From Lachnospiraceae bacterium (GTDB taxonomy: Bacteria > Bacillota > Clostridia > Lachnospirales > Lachnospiraceae), in the NCBI GenBank assembly GCA_022510705.1, contig JAFLSX010000006.1:1-57771 (forward strand): a stretch of DNA of 57,771 nucleotides, in the 5' to 3' direction. Shown one piece after another: positions 7,338-15,029 of the stretch. The notes below the pieces were generated by a model that worked only from the letters and a program-made list of their open reading frames with translations, was not told the origin of the DNA and did not search any database. Numbering within the stretch: position 1 is the first letter of the stretch; each line of letters starts with the position of its first letter. A program made the translations under genes and the position numbers.

Positions 7338-8726
7338 ATGAATCAGGAAGAGAAAATCCCTTACAAAATTTATCTGGAAGAAAGTGAGATGCCGAAATCA
7401 TGGTACAATATGCGCGCGGATATGAAAGTAAAGCCGGCGCCACTGTTAAATCCCGGAACCTTAAAGCCAATGACCTTTGAAGAATTAAGTGGTGTATTCT
7501 GTGATGATCTGGTTGCACAGGAACTGGACGATAATACAGCATTTATTGAGATACCTGAAGAAATCCGCAATTTCTATAAGATGTACCGTCCTTCGCCGTT
7601 AGTGCGTGCCTACTGCTTGGAAGAAAAGCTGCAGACTCCGGCGAAGATTTACTACAAATTTGAAGGCAACAATACCAGTGGCAGCCACAAGCTAAACTCT
7701 GCGATCGCACAGGCATATTATGCGAAAAAGCAGGGATTAAAGGGTGTGACCACGGAAACCGGAGCAGGTCAATGGGGTACGGCGCTTTCCATGGCATGTG
7801 CATATTTGGGGTTGGATTGTAAGGTATATATGGTAAAGGTTTCCTATGAGCAGAAGCCTTTCCGCCGTGAAGTGATGAGAACCTACGGTGCTTCCGTAAC
7901 GCCCTCACCCTCTGACTCAACCAATGTGGGCCGCAAGATTCTCGCAGAGCATCCGGGCACCACGGGCAGTTTGGGATGTGCGATTTCGGAAGCGGTTGAA
8001 GTGGCAACTACAAATGATGGTTACCGTTATGTACTCGGCAGTGTGTTAAATCAGGTGCTCCTGCACCAGTCCGTAATCGGCCTAGAGTCCAAGATTGCCA
8101 TGGACAAATACGGAATTACGCCGGATATCATTATCGGATGTGCCGGTGGCGGTTCCAATCTGGGCGGTCTGATCGCACCGTTTATGGGAGAAAAGCTGAG
8201 AGGTGAGAAGGATTATCGTATTATTGCCGTAGAGCCGGCATCCTGCCCCAGCTTCACCAGAGGTAAATTTGCTTACGATTTCTGCGACACCGGTATGATC
8301 TGTCCGTTGGCAAAAATGTATACGCTGGGCAGTGGCTTCATTCCTTCACCGAACCATGCGGGCGGCTTACGTTTCCACGGTATGAGTACCGTGCTTTCAC
8401 AGCTATATCATGACGGATTTATGGAGGCGAAAGCGGTAGAACAGACAGCCGTATTTGAAGCGGCCGAGATGTTTGCCAGAGTGGAAGGCATCCTTCCGGC
8501 ACCGGAAAGCTCCCACGCTATCCGTGCGGCAATTGATGAGGCGCTTAAGTGCAAGGAAACCGGTGAGGAAAAGACCATTCTCTTCGGTCTTACCGGTACG
8601 GGTTACTTCGATATGGTAGCATATGAGAAATTCCACAACGGTGAAATGAACGATCATATTCCTACAGATGCGGAACTGCAGGTGGGATTTGATGGAATCC
8701 CTAAATTTCCCGGAAATGAGTTTTAA
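7338..8726 (+). CDS. trpB2: TrpB2-type tryptophan synthase beta chain (PLP-dependent)
   Basis: Condenses indole (or a related substrate) with serine to give tryptophan. At 462 residues with a long N-terminal extension it belongs to the TrpB2/TrpB-like branch, longer than classical TrpB (~400). The PLP lysine is Lys118 in NNTSGSHKLN. The phosphate-binding GCAGGGSN loop is at about residues 268-275 and ETGAGQWGTA is in the active-site region. There is no trpA or other trp gene nearby, typical of stand-alone TrpB2 proteins that salvage indole. It is preceded by AAGGAGG and a leader with a conditional terminator. No terminator is visible between it and the GGDEF gene. Confidence 0.9.
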   Translation: MNQEEKIPYKIYLEESEMPKSWYNMRADMKVKPAPLLNPGTLKPMTFEELSGVFCDDLVAQELDDNTAFIEIPEEIRNFYKMYRPSPLVRAYCLEEKLQTPAKIYYKFEGNNTSGSHKLNSAIAQAYYAKKQGLKGVTTETGAGQWGTALSMACAYLGLDCKVYMVKVSYEQKPFRREVMRTYGASVTPSPSDSTNVGRKILAEHPGTTGSLGCAISEAVEVATTNDGYRYVLGSVLNQVLLHQSVIGLESKIAMDKYGITPDIIIGCAGGGSNLGGLIAPFMGEKLRGEKDYRIIAVEPASCPSFTRGKFAYDFCDTGMICPLAKMYTLGSGFIPSPNHAGGLRFHGMSTVLSQLYHDGFMEAKAVEQTAVFEAAEMFARVEGILPAPESSHAIRAAIDEALKCKETGEEKTILFGLTGTGYFDMVAYEKFHNGEMNDHIPTDAELQVGFDGIPKFPGNEF

Positions 8727-8764
8727 AAGATGAAATTTTGTATCGCATTATGAATGGAGATTGG

Positions 8765-10354
8765 ATGATGCCGATTAAGAAACAAAAGCGCAATTATGCC
8801 CTGCTCGTAATTCTTGCAGTTTTTCTGATATTTATGATCGTTCTCCTATGCAAGATTCAGCCGGATATGATGCAGCTCGATGTCCCGATGGATTTTAGTG
8901 AGGGCTGGATGGTAGAAACGGAAGAAAGCTCTAATACGGTTGTATTCAGTCGTGAGATAACGGAGGATATGCTGGGTAAAGCAGTAGGATTTTTTGTCTA
9001 CGATTCCTTTGTGGACGCGGAAGTAGACGGCAACACAATCTATCATTTCGGTCACTCTTACAAATTTTTAAAAAGTCCGGCTTCGTTGTGGCATATCATA
9101 ACGGTTCCGGCAGACGCACAAGGCGGGATTTTAACTATAAATATTCAATATGTCTATGATTATAAATTTACCTCCGAAATCGATATGATATTGGGAAGTT
9201 CCGGGGCTGTCATTACTATGCTTTTAAAAAGAGAAATCCCCGATATGATAGTGAATCTGGCAATCCTTGCATTGGGAATCATCTTATGTATTATCTCTAT
9301 CCTGCAGATAAAAAACCAAATGAATCACGGGAGTAGTTTGTATCTTGGGCTTTTAAGTATCTGTTTTGCCTTTTGGTCGATTGACAGCCTGTTCTTTAAT
9401 CAAATGCTCTTTCCGTATGGGGCAGGACAATATTTTGCCTATTATTTTTTCCTATATATGCTGCCGCTGTTGTTCATGTGCTATCTGGAAACGATAACGG
9501 AAACGCTGAAATTTACCTTTCTCTTCTGGTGTCATGTGATAATGGGATTGGTTCTGACTGTATTACAGTTGTTCGGTATAGCGGAATTTACCGAAACTCT
9601 GAGTGTGTTTTTAATGCTCTCCGGTTTGGAGATGGTGATTGTAATAGCCTGTCTGTTTAGAAACAGGAACAGGCAGGGAAACAAGCGTCTGGAATGGGCT
9701 TTTATTGTCATGCTGATCTGTATTTTGATCAATGCGGTGCTGTATTTTTTAAGCCCGGTAAAAGGTGTAAGCACAACGATTGCCAAGCTGGGGATCAGTT
9801 TCTATCTGCTGGTTACCATATATGACAGTCTGGGCAGAATCATCACCGGCCTTGCAGAGGCAAAACAGTCAAAAATATTGAGGAAAATTGCCTTTACGGA
9901 TAGTCTTACGGGTGTGAAGAACAGATCGGCTTTTAACTATGAAATCCGTAACATTCCCTTGAATAGACTTTCACTTTTTTCCTTGGATATCAATAATCTA
10001 AAATACTATAATGATACTTTTGGTCACGCCTGTGGAGATACACTGATCTGTCAGGCAGTAAAGATGTTAAGTCAGGTGTTTGAACAATTGTTCAGAACCG
10101 GCGGTGATGAGTTCATTGCCATAGAGATTGCCCGTACTCCGGAAGAGTTGGCAACCCTGAAAGCGAAATTGGAAAGCCTGATGCGTGAGTATAATGAACA
10201 AGGACCGGATGTGTTGGTGGAAATTGCCGGCGGATATTCGTCCTGCCGTGAGGGAGATACTTCTTATGAGGATATTTTGCGAAGGGCGGATGAGGAAATG
10301 TATCAGGATAAGATAGCGCGAAAGAAAGTTTCAAAGATAAAGTCGATCCGGTAG
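8765..10354 (+). CDS. Membrane-bound diguanylate cyclase (extracellular sensor, multi-helix membrane region, GGDEF)
   Basis: Makes cyclic di-GMP from two GTP. The order is one N-terminal helix (about 8-28), an extracytoplasmic beta-rich domain (about 35-155), six to seven membrane helices (about 160-355) resembling 7TMR-DISM sensors, then a GGDEF domain from about 380. The active-site motif is intact: GGDEF at residues 446-450. The RxxD inhibitory site normally just upstream is absent (FEQL in its place), so product inhibition may be lacking. ATG at 8765 or 8768 is preferred to the earlier TTG (8738), because GGAGA lies at 8756-8760. It lies 38 bp after trpB2 and 10 bp before the EAL gene, so these three probably share a transcript. 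Confidence 0.88.
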   Translation: MMPIKKQKRNYALLVILAVFLIFMIVLLCKIQPDMMQLDVPMDFSEGWMVETEESSNTVVFSREITEDMLGKAVGFFVYDSFVDAEVDGNTIYHFGHSYKFLKSPASLWHIITVPADAQGGILTINIQYVYDYKFTSEIDMILGSSGAVITMLLKREIPDMIVNLAILALGIILCIISILQIKNQMNHGSSLYLGLLSICFAFWSIDSLFFNQMLFPYGAGQYFAYYFFLYMLPLLFMCYLETITETLKFTFLFWCHVIMGLVLTVLQLFGIAEFTETLSVFLMLSGLEMVIVIACLFRNRNRQGNKRLEWAFIVMLICILINAVLYFLSPVKGVSTTIAKLGISFYLLVTIYDSLGRIITGLAEAKQSKILRKIAFTDSLTGVKNRSAFNYEIRNIPLNRLSLFSLDINNLKYYNDTFGHACGDTLICQAVKMLSQVFEQLFRTGGDEFIAIEIARTPEELATLKAKLESLMREYNEQGPDVLVEIAGGYSSCREGDTSYEDILRRADEEMYQDKIARKKVSKIKSIR

Positions 10355-10364
10355 AGAAAGGAGC

Positions 10365-11558
10365 ATGGAGAGAAAGATGGACGTAGCAGCAATTGTGGAG
10401 GCACTGCAACGCCGGGAATTTAAGGCCTACTACCAGCCTCAGTACGATGCCATCACCAACAGACTGGTGAGCGCAGAAGCATTGGCGCGCTGGGTAAAGC
10501 CGGACGGTACTCTGGTACCGCCCGCCGATTTTGTGCCGGCTTTGGAGAAGGGGGATGAAATTCTTGCACTGGACTGGTACATACTAAAAGAAGTATGTGC
10601 CCTTTTAAAAAAGCAGAAGGAGCGGGGAATTGCGATGGTACCCATTTCCGTCAATTTTTCCCGCATGCATGTATTTGAAGAAGATTTTGTGAGAAGACTT
10701 TGCAGAGAAGTGGATAGCTATGGTGTGGACCATGCTTACATCGAGGTGGAAATCACCGAATCCGCTTTTGTGGATCAGGCCGACAGCATTGAAAAATGGA
10801 TACGGGATGTCCGTGCGGCGGGCTTCTGTGTGGCTATTGATGATTTTGGAAGCGGTCTTTCCTCCCTTAGCTTTGTGAAGGATATTGCGGTGGATACTTT
10901 GAAAATAGACAAAGCCCTCTTAAGCAGGAATTGTGAAGACGAGAAAGAGCGCATTGTGCTGGAAAGTATATTCTATTTTTCCCATCGTCTGAAGCTGACC
11001 ACAGTAGCTGAGGGTGTGGAAACCAGGGAGCAGCTGGGCTTTCTGCGCACCTGCAGCTGTAAGAAGATACAGGGATTTTTCTTTGCCAAGCCCATGCCGG
11101 AGCAGGAATTTTTGGAGGCCTGCACCAACCAGACCAAGCTGCAGGAGACGGAGGATATTTTGACAATTCAAGCGCCCTCCAGTGCTACGAATTTGCTGTT
11201 GGAAGCAGTGTTCCAAGCTTATCCGTTGGTGATTTTCTCCAATCTGACACGTAATAGTTATTATATGATGGCCTATGAGAATTTTTCTGCCACAACCTGC
11301 CCTTCTACAGGCGTTTTCGAGGAGCTGATCGGCCATGGTGCGGCTAGTATGCACCCGGAAGACAGTGAGGCTTTTCGGACAACCTTCAGTATTGAAAATC
11401 AGTTGAAGGCATATGAAGCGGGAGAACCTTTTGTACGGCTGGTGACCAGACAGTTGGGGGATGACGGTGTTTACCGCCGGGTGGAAACCACAAACTATTT
11501 TGTGAAAAACCCTTCGGTTTCGGATGTACTGGTGATCAGTCTGTGTCACAATCTCTAG
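10365..11558 (+). CDS. EAL-domain cyclic-di-GMP phosphodiesterase
   Basis: Hydrolyses c-di-GMP to pGpG in the cytoplasm. The EAL domain occupies about residues 8-250, with its catalytic and metal residues present: SAEALARW, the Asn in ISVNFSR, the Glu in EVEITES, the DD in AIDDFGSG, the Lys in LKIDKALL and the Glu in VAEGVET. About 130 C-terminal residues look like a PAS-type domain (NSYYMMAYENFSATTC, RRVETTNYF). There are no membrane segments. An alternative start is ATG 10377 (MDVAAIVEAL). The pairing with the upstream cyclase suggests local synthesis and breakdown under common control. Confidence 0.88.
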   Translation: MERKMDVAAIVEALQRREFKAYYQPQYDAITNRLVSAEALARWVKPDGTLVPPADFVPALEKGDEILALDWYILKEVCALLKKQKERGIAMVPISVNFSRMHVFEEDFVRRLCREVDSYGVDHAYIEVEITESAFVDQADSIEKWIRDVRAAGFCVAIDDFGSGLSSLSFVKDIAVDTLKIDKALLSRNCEDEKERIVLESIFYFSHRLKLTTVAEGVETREQLGFLRTCSCKKIQGFFFAKPMPEQEFLEACTNQTKLQETEDILTIQAPSSATNLLLEAVFQAYPLVIFSNLTRNSYYMMAYENFSATTCPSTGVFEELIGHGAASMHPEDSEAFRTTFSIENQLKAYEAGEPFVRLVTRQLGDDGVYRRVETTNYFVKNPSVSDVLVISLCHNL

Positions 11559-11607
11559 GAGGCGGGAAGAACTGCGGAAACGCAAAATACTTCTTACATA
11601 ATTTAAT

Positions 11608-11636
11608 TTGCTTAAATCTGATAAGTATGCTATGAT
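11608..11636 (+). promoter_or_regulatory. Predicted promoter of the LacI-HD-GYP gene
   Basis: TTGCTT (11608-11613) and TATGAT (11631-11636) are separated by 17 nt, about 80 nt ahead of the ATG at 11717. This suggests the gene is transcribed separately from the GGDEF-EAL pair. Confidence 0.5.
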
Positions 11637-11716
11637 AAAACTAGTATTTCTTTTAAAGCGTATTCTGCAGGGGCAGATTTTGCGCAGCTGGTAATCTGTC
11701 TGTAAAGGTGTAACGT

Positions 11717-13807
11717 ATGATTCATGGTCAGAAAATTGCAGCGCTCTGTGTTGCGGAAATTCAAAAAGATGATATCCAGAGTATGATATATCCGTTGAAC
11801 AGTCTTTTGAAAAAAAACGGCTGGAAGACTTTTATTTTCAGCAGCTGTACGGATATGTACTTCGATACGCCTTTTGATAACGGTGAGGCGGGTATATTTA
11901 GGCTATTGCCCTACGATTTGGTTGAAGTTGTGATCATCTACGCTAGAAGCATGAAAAAGTTTTCCGTCATCGATGATATTGTGGGTTGGGCCAGGCAACA
12001 TGGCAAACCGGTCATCGTCATAGACGACGATGAAAGGCGGGAAGGCGCCATTCATGTCAATTTCGATGAAAGTGATGCTTTTCGCCATCTGATGATACAT
12101 TTGATGGAAGAACACCATGTAAAAAAGGTAAATTGTATCTCCGGCATCGAGGGGAACTATATTTCCGACAGAAGAACCGGCATCTATAAGGAGGTGCTTC
12201 TCCAATATGGGATTCCCTTTGAGGAACGCCGGTTAGGCTACGGTATGTTCTGGGGAGATGCTACTGTCAAAGTTATGGAGGAGTTTTTAAAGGACCCTGA
12301 AGATTTGCCGGAAGCCATTGTCTGTCTTAACGATACCATGGCGATCATAGCCTGTGATATGTTAAGTGAGCGCGGTATTTCCGTACCCGAGGATATTATT
12401 GTCACCGGTTTTGACGGTATTGAGCAGGAGAAATACAATGTGCCCAGGCTCAGCACCTGCAGACGGGATATGGATAAATTTGCGGACTTTGTGTATGACA
12501 TTCTGGAGGAATGCAGCAGTGGGAGAGAGACGAAGGAACAGTATTTCTTCCCTTATGCTTTTGACCCTTCCGAATCCTGCGGCTGTGAGAAGACTTCCGT
12601 GCTCAAAGTGAATGTAAAGATCAGTGATATGTATAGACGCATGGACAGCAGCGTACAGTACGACCGTTCTATGACCAATATGCTGACACAGCTGGTTAAG
12701 CTGGACAAGCTGGATGAAATGTTTTCCACTATGAAAGAATTTGTGCGGGAGGATGTGTGGTTCTGTTTTAACACGGATTTTAAATTGGTTTCACAGAAAG
12801 AGTCTGATGGGCAGACTGTGCATCTGTATGAAACCCTTCCCTTTACTGACAGCGTATATGCAAATCGCTTCTTCGTGGCACAGGACGAAATTCTAACGGA
12901 TAAAATAGACAGAAAAGAACTGGTGCCTGACTGGGATATGGTTTCTAACAGGTGCGAACCGGTTGTTTTCTTCTGTCTTCATAATCAACAGGAGATTTGC
13001 GGCTATGCCTCGGCATTTGTACAGGATGACAACTATGAGCAATTCGGGACCTGTTTACAGCGGATACAGAAGTTAGTGCTCAATCTGGATAATGCCATCG
13101 GTATGTATGAACAGCAGAGAGCCCTTCGGATTTCCAATCAGAAACTCATCAATATCCAGAGCCAAATCATTGCAAGTTTTGCGGATTTGGTAGAGTCCAG
13201 GGACGACTCCACCGGACAGCATGTCAAGCGGACCGGTGAATATTTCAAAATACTGGCCGGACATTTGGCAAAACTTCCCCGTTATGCCAGTATGCTGACT
13301 GAGAATGAACTGAACCTAATGTATAAAGCTGCGCCTCTGCATGATATCGGTAAGATCAAGATATCGGATGTGATCCTAAATAAGCCGGGAAAGTTGACCC
13401 CGGAAGAGTTTGAAATTATTAAGACCCATACGCTGGAAGGAAATCAGATCATTATCCATACCATGGCAAATATTGAGGAGGACGATTATCTGAAAATGGC
13501 CGGAGAGATAGCGCTCTATCACCATGAGAAATGGGACGGCAGCGGATATCCCTACCGCTTGGCCGGAGAGCAGATTCCTTTGAGTGCCAGGATCATGGCG
13601 GTGGTGGATGTGTTTGATGCACTGACCAGTAAGCGGGTATATAAGGATGCCTATGCTTTGGACAAGGCCTACGATATTTTGCAAAGCTCCAGCGGTTCCC
13701 ATTTTGATCCGGATATTATCCAGGTATTCATGGATAATCGTGAAGAAATTGAAAAGGTGTTCATGGAAACCATGGAGGCAGGGCGGAGTAACGCGGCCGT
13801 TGTATAG
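11717..13807 (+). CDS. LacI/periplasmic-binding-type sensor fused to HD-GYP c-di-GMP phosphodiesterase
   Basis: Cytoplasmic protein of 696 residues. Residues about 7-285 read like the ligand-binding half of a LacI/GalR regulator (HVNFDESDAFRHLMIHL, ISDRRTGIYKEVL, PEAIVCLNDTMAI, PEDIIVTGFDG) but there is no N-terminal helix-turn-helix. A middle region (about 290-475) looks like a GAF-like or coiled linker. The HD-GYP domain follows (about 480-690), with His542-Asp543 in LHDIGKIKI, HHEKWDGSGYP (GYP at 610-612) and DVFDALTSKRVYK. The inference is that sugar or nucleoside binding tunes c-di-GMP hydrolysis. It ends in a strong terminator and lies immediately upstream of the mannan genes. Confidence 0.88.
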   Translation: MIHGQKIAALCVAEIQKDDIQSMIYPLNSLLKKNGWKTFIFSSCTDMYFDTPFDNGEAGIFRLLPYDLVEVVIIYARSMKKFSVIDDIVGWARQHGKPVIVIDDDERREGAIHVNFDESDAFRHLMIHLMEEHHVKKVNCISGIEGNYISDRRTGIYKEVLLQYGIPFEERRLGYGMFWGDATVKVMEEFLKDPEDLPEAIVCLNDTMAIIACDMLSERGISVPEDIIVTGFDGIEQEKYNVPRLSTCRRDMDKFADFVYDILEECSSGRETKEQYFFPYAFDPSESCGCEKTSVLKVNVKISDMYRRMDSSVQYDRSMTNMLTQLVKLDKLDEMFSTMKEFVREDVWFCFNTDFKLVSQKESDGQTVHLYETLPFTDSVYANRFFVAQDEILTDKIDRKELVPDWDMVSNRCEPVVFFCLHNQQEICGYASAFVQDDNYEQFGTCLQRIQKLVLNLDNAIGMYEQQRALRISNQKLINIQSQIIASFADLVESRDDSTGQHVKRTGEYFKILAGHLAKLPRYASMLTENELNLMYKAAPLHDIGKIKISDVILNKPGKLTPEEFEIIKTHTLEGNQIIIHTMANIEEDDYLKMAGEIALYHHEKWDGSGYPYRLAGEQIPLSARIMAVVDVFDALTSKRVYKDAYALDKAYDILQSSSGSHFDPDIIQVFMDNREEIEKVFMETMEAGRSNAAVV

Positions 13808-13831
13808 ATGTGAATAGAAGTTAGTGGTAAT

Positions 13832-13873
13832 ACCTCCTAAAATGCGGCATCATGCATTTTGGGAGGTGTTTTT
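13832..13873 (+). terminator. Intrinsic terminator after the HD-GYP gene
   Basis: ACCTCC-T-AAAATGC pairs with GCATTTT-G-GGAGGT around a short loop, followed by a T-rich tract (13867-13873). It separates the signalling genes from the dehydrogenase/beta-mannosidase pair, although the RBS at 13888-13895 is close behind. Confidence 0.75.
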
Positions 13874-13900
13874 AAGAAAATAAAAAAAGGAGAGCAGTAC

Positions 13901-14959
13901 ATGCAAAAAGGAAACAGTATTGCAATTCCTGCTATTTTGAAAGTGGGAAAAGATGTGCTCGGGCAGCTGGGCGTTTACTTAAAGGAAGCAGATTTTACAG
14001 AGGTTGTGATCTATTTTGGCAACGGACTGATCGATCTGTTCGGTATGCAGGTTATGGATTCGTTCAAGAAAGAAGGCGTTACGGTCTTAGAGTACAGAGA
14101 ACTGGATTCAGTGGATATAGATGATATCATAACCCTGGCTTTTTCTATGCCGAATAAAACCAAGGCGGTGGTATCCATCGGAGGAGGGAAGGTAATAGAT
14201 GCGGGTAAGTATGCGGCATTTTTAAAGAATCTTCCTTTTATCAGCGTTCCGACCTCCAGTTCCAGTGACGGATTTTCCAGTTCCAGTGCTTCCCTGATCG
14301 TGGACGGCAGACGCGCTTCCGTACCGGCAAAGCTGGCCTACGGTATCATTGTAGATACCCAGGTGATCCGCACGGCACCGGAGAAGTTTATCTATTCCGG
14401 TATCGGAGATATGATTTCTAAGATCACCGCTCTCTATGACTGGGCTTTTGAAGCAGAGCGGGGCTATGCTGAGTTAAATGATTTTGCGGTGATGATTGCC
14501 AAGAAAGCGGTGAACAGCTTTGTCAGAACTCCCTATCAGAGTATCGGTGACGAACTGTTTTTAAAGGAACTGTTAGATTCCCTTGCCATGAGCGGCATTG
14601 CGAATGAAATCGCAGGAAGCAGCGCTCCCACCAGCGGCAGTGAGCATTTGATCTCCCATGCATTGGATAAGCTATTAGAGGTACCGGAACTGCATGGTGT
14701 GCAGGTGGGCATTGCCACTTATATTATGAGCAAAGTTCAGGACCACCGCTATGTGAGGGTCAATACGATTCTGACGGAAACAGGCTTCTGGGATTATGTG
14801 GCTACCCTGCAGATGAAGAAAGCGGATTTTATCAAAGCCATTGATATGGCGCCCTCCATCAAACCCCACAGGCATACCTATCTGCACGAAGAACAGTATA
14901 GGGAAGCGGCAAAGAAGCTGGTTTTGGAGGATGAGCTGTTAAGCAGGATACTTGTGTAA
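13901..14959 (+). CDS. sn-Glycerol-1-phosphate dehydrogenase family protein (AraM/EgsA-like)
   Basis: Zn-dependent NAD(P)H dehydrogenase of the iron-containing alcohol dehydrogenase superfamily; characterised members make sn-glycerol-1-phosphate from DHAP. It shows the nucleotide-binding SIGGGKVIDAGKY, PTSSSSDGFSSSSAS, and metal-ligand candidates in SGSEHLISHALD and ELHGVQVG. ATG 13901 (MQKGNSIAIP) is chosen because AAAAGGAGAG precedes it; an in-frame start 42 bp upstream falls inside the terminator hairpin. At 352 residues it is full length. It appears co-transcribed with the GH2 beta-mannosidase, a link that is not obvious metabolically. The exact substrate is uncertain. Confidence 0.82.
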   Translation: MQKGNSIAIPAILKVGKDVLGQLGVYLKEADFTEVVIYFGNGLIDLFGMQVMDSFKKEGVTVLEYRELDSVDIDDIITLAFSMPNKTKAVVSIGGGKVIDAGKYAAFLKNLPFISVPTSSSSDGFSSSSASLIVDGRRASVPAKLAYGIIVDTQVIRTAPEKFIYSGIGDMISKITALYDWAFEAERGYAELNDFAVMIAKKAVNSFVRTPYQSIGDELFLKELLDSLAMSGIANEIAGSSAPTSGSEHLISHALDKLLEVPELHGVQVGIATYIMSKVQDHRYVRVNTILTETGFWDYVATLQMKKADFIKAIDMAPSIKPHRHTYLHEEQYREAAKKLVLEDELLSRILV

Positions 14960-15029
14960 AAAAATATATTCACATGACTTGCCTGCAGGATATTGCAAAT
15001 ATGTGCCTGCAGACTATGAGGGAGAAGAT

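Noticed and set aside
13859..13900. Upstream start of the glycerol-1-phosphate dehydrogenase gene
   Set aside because: It falls within the terminator hairpin and lacks a ribosome site; ATG 13901 has a good one.
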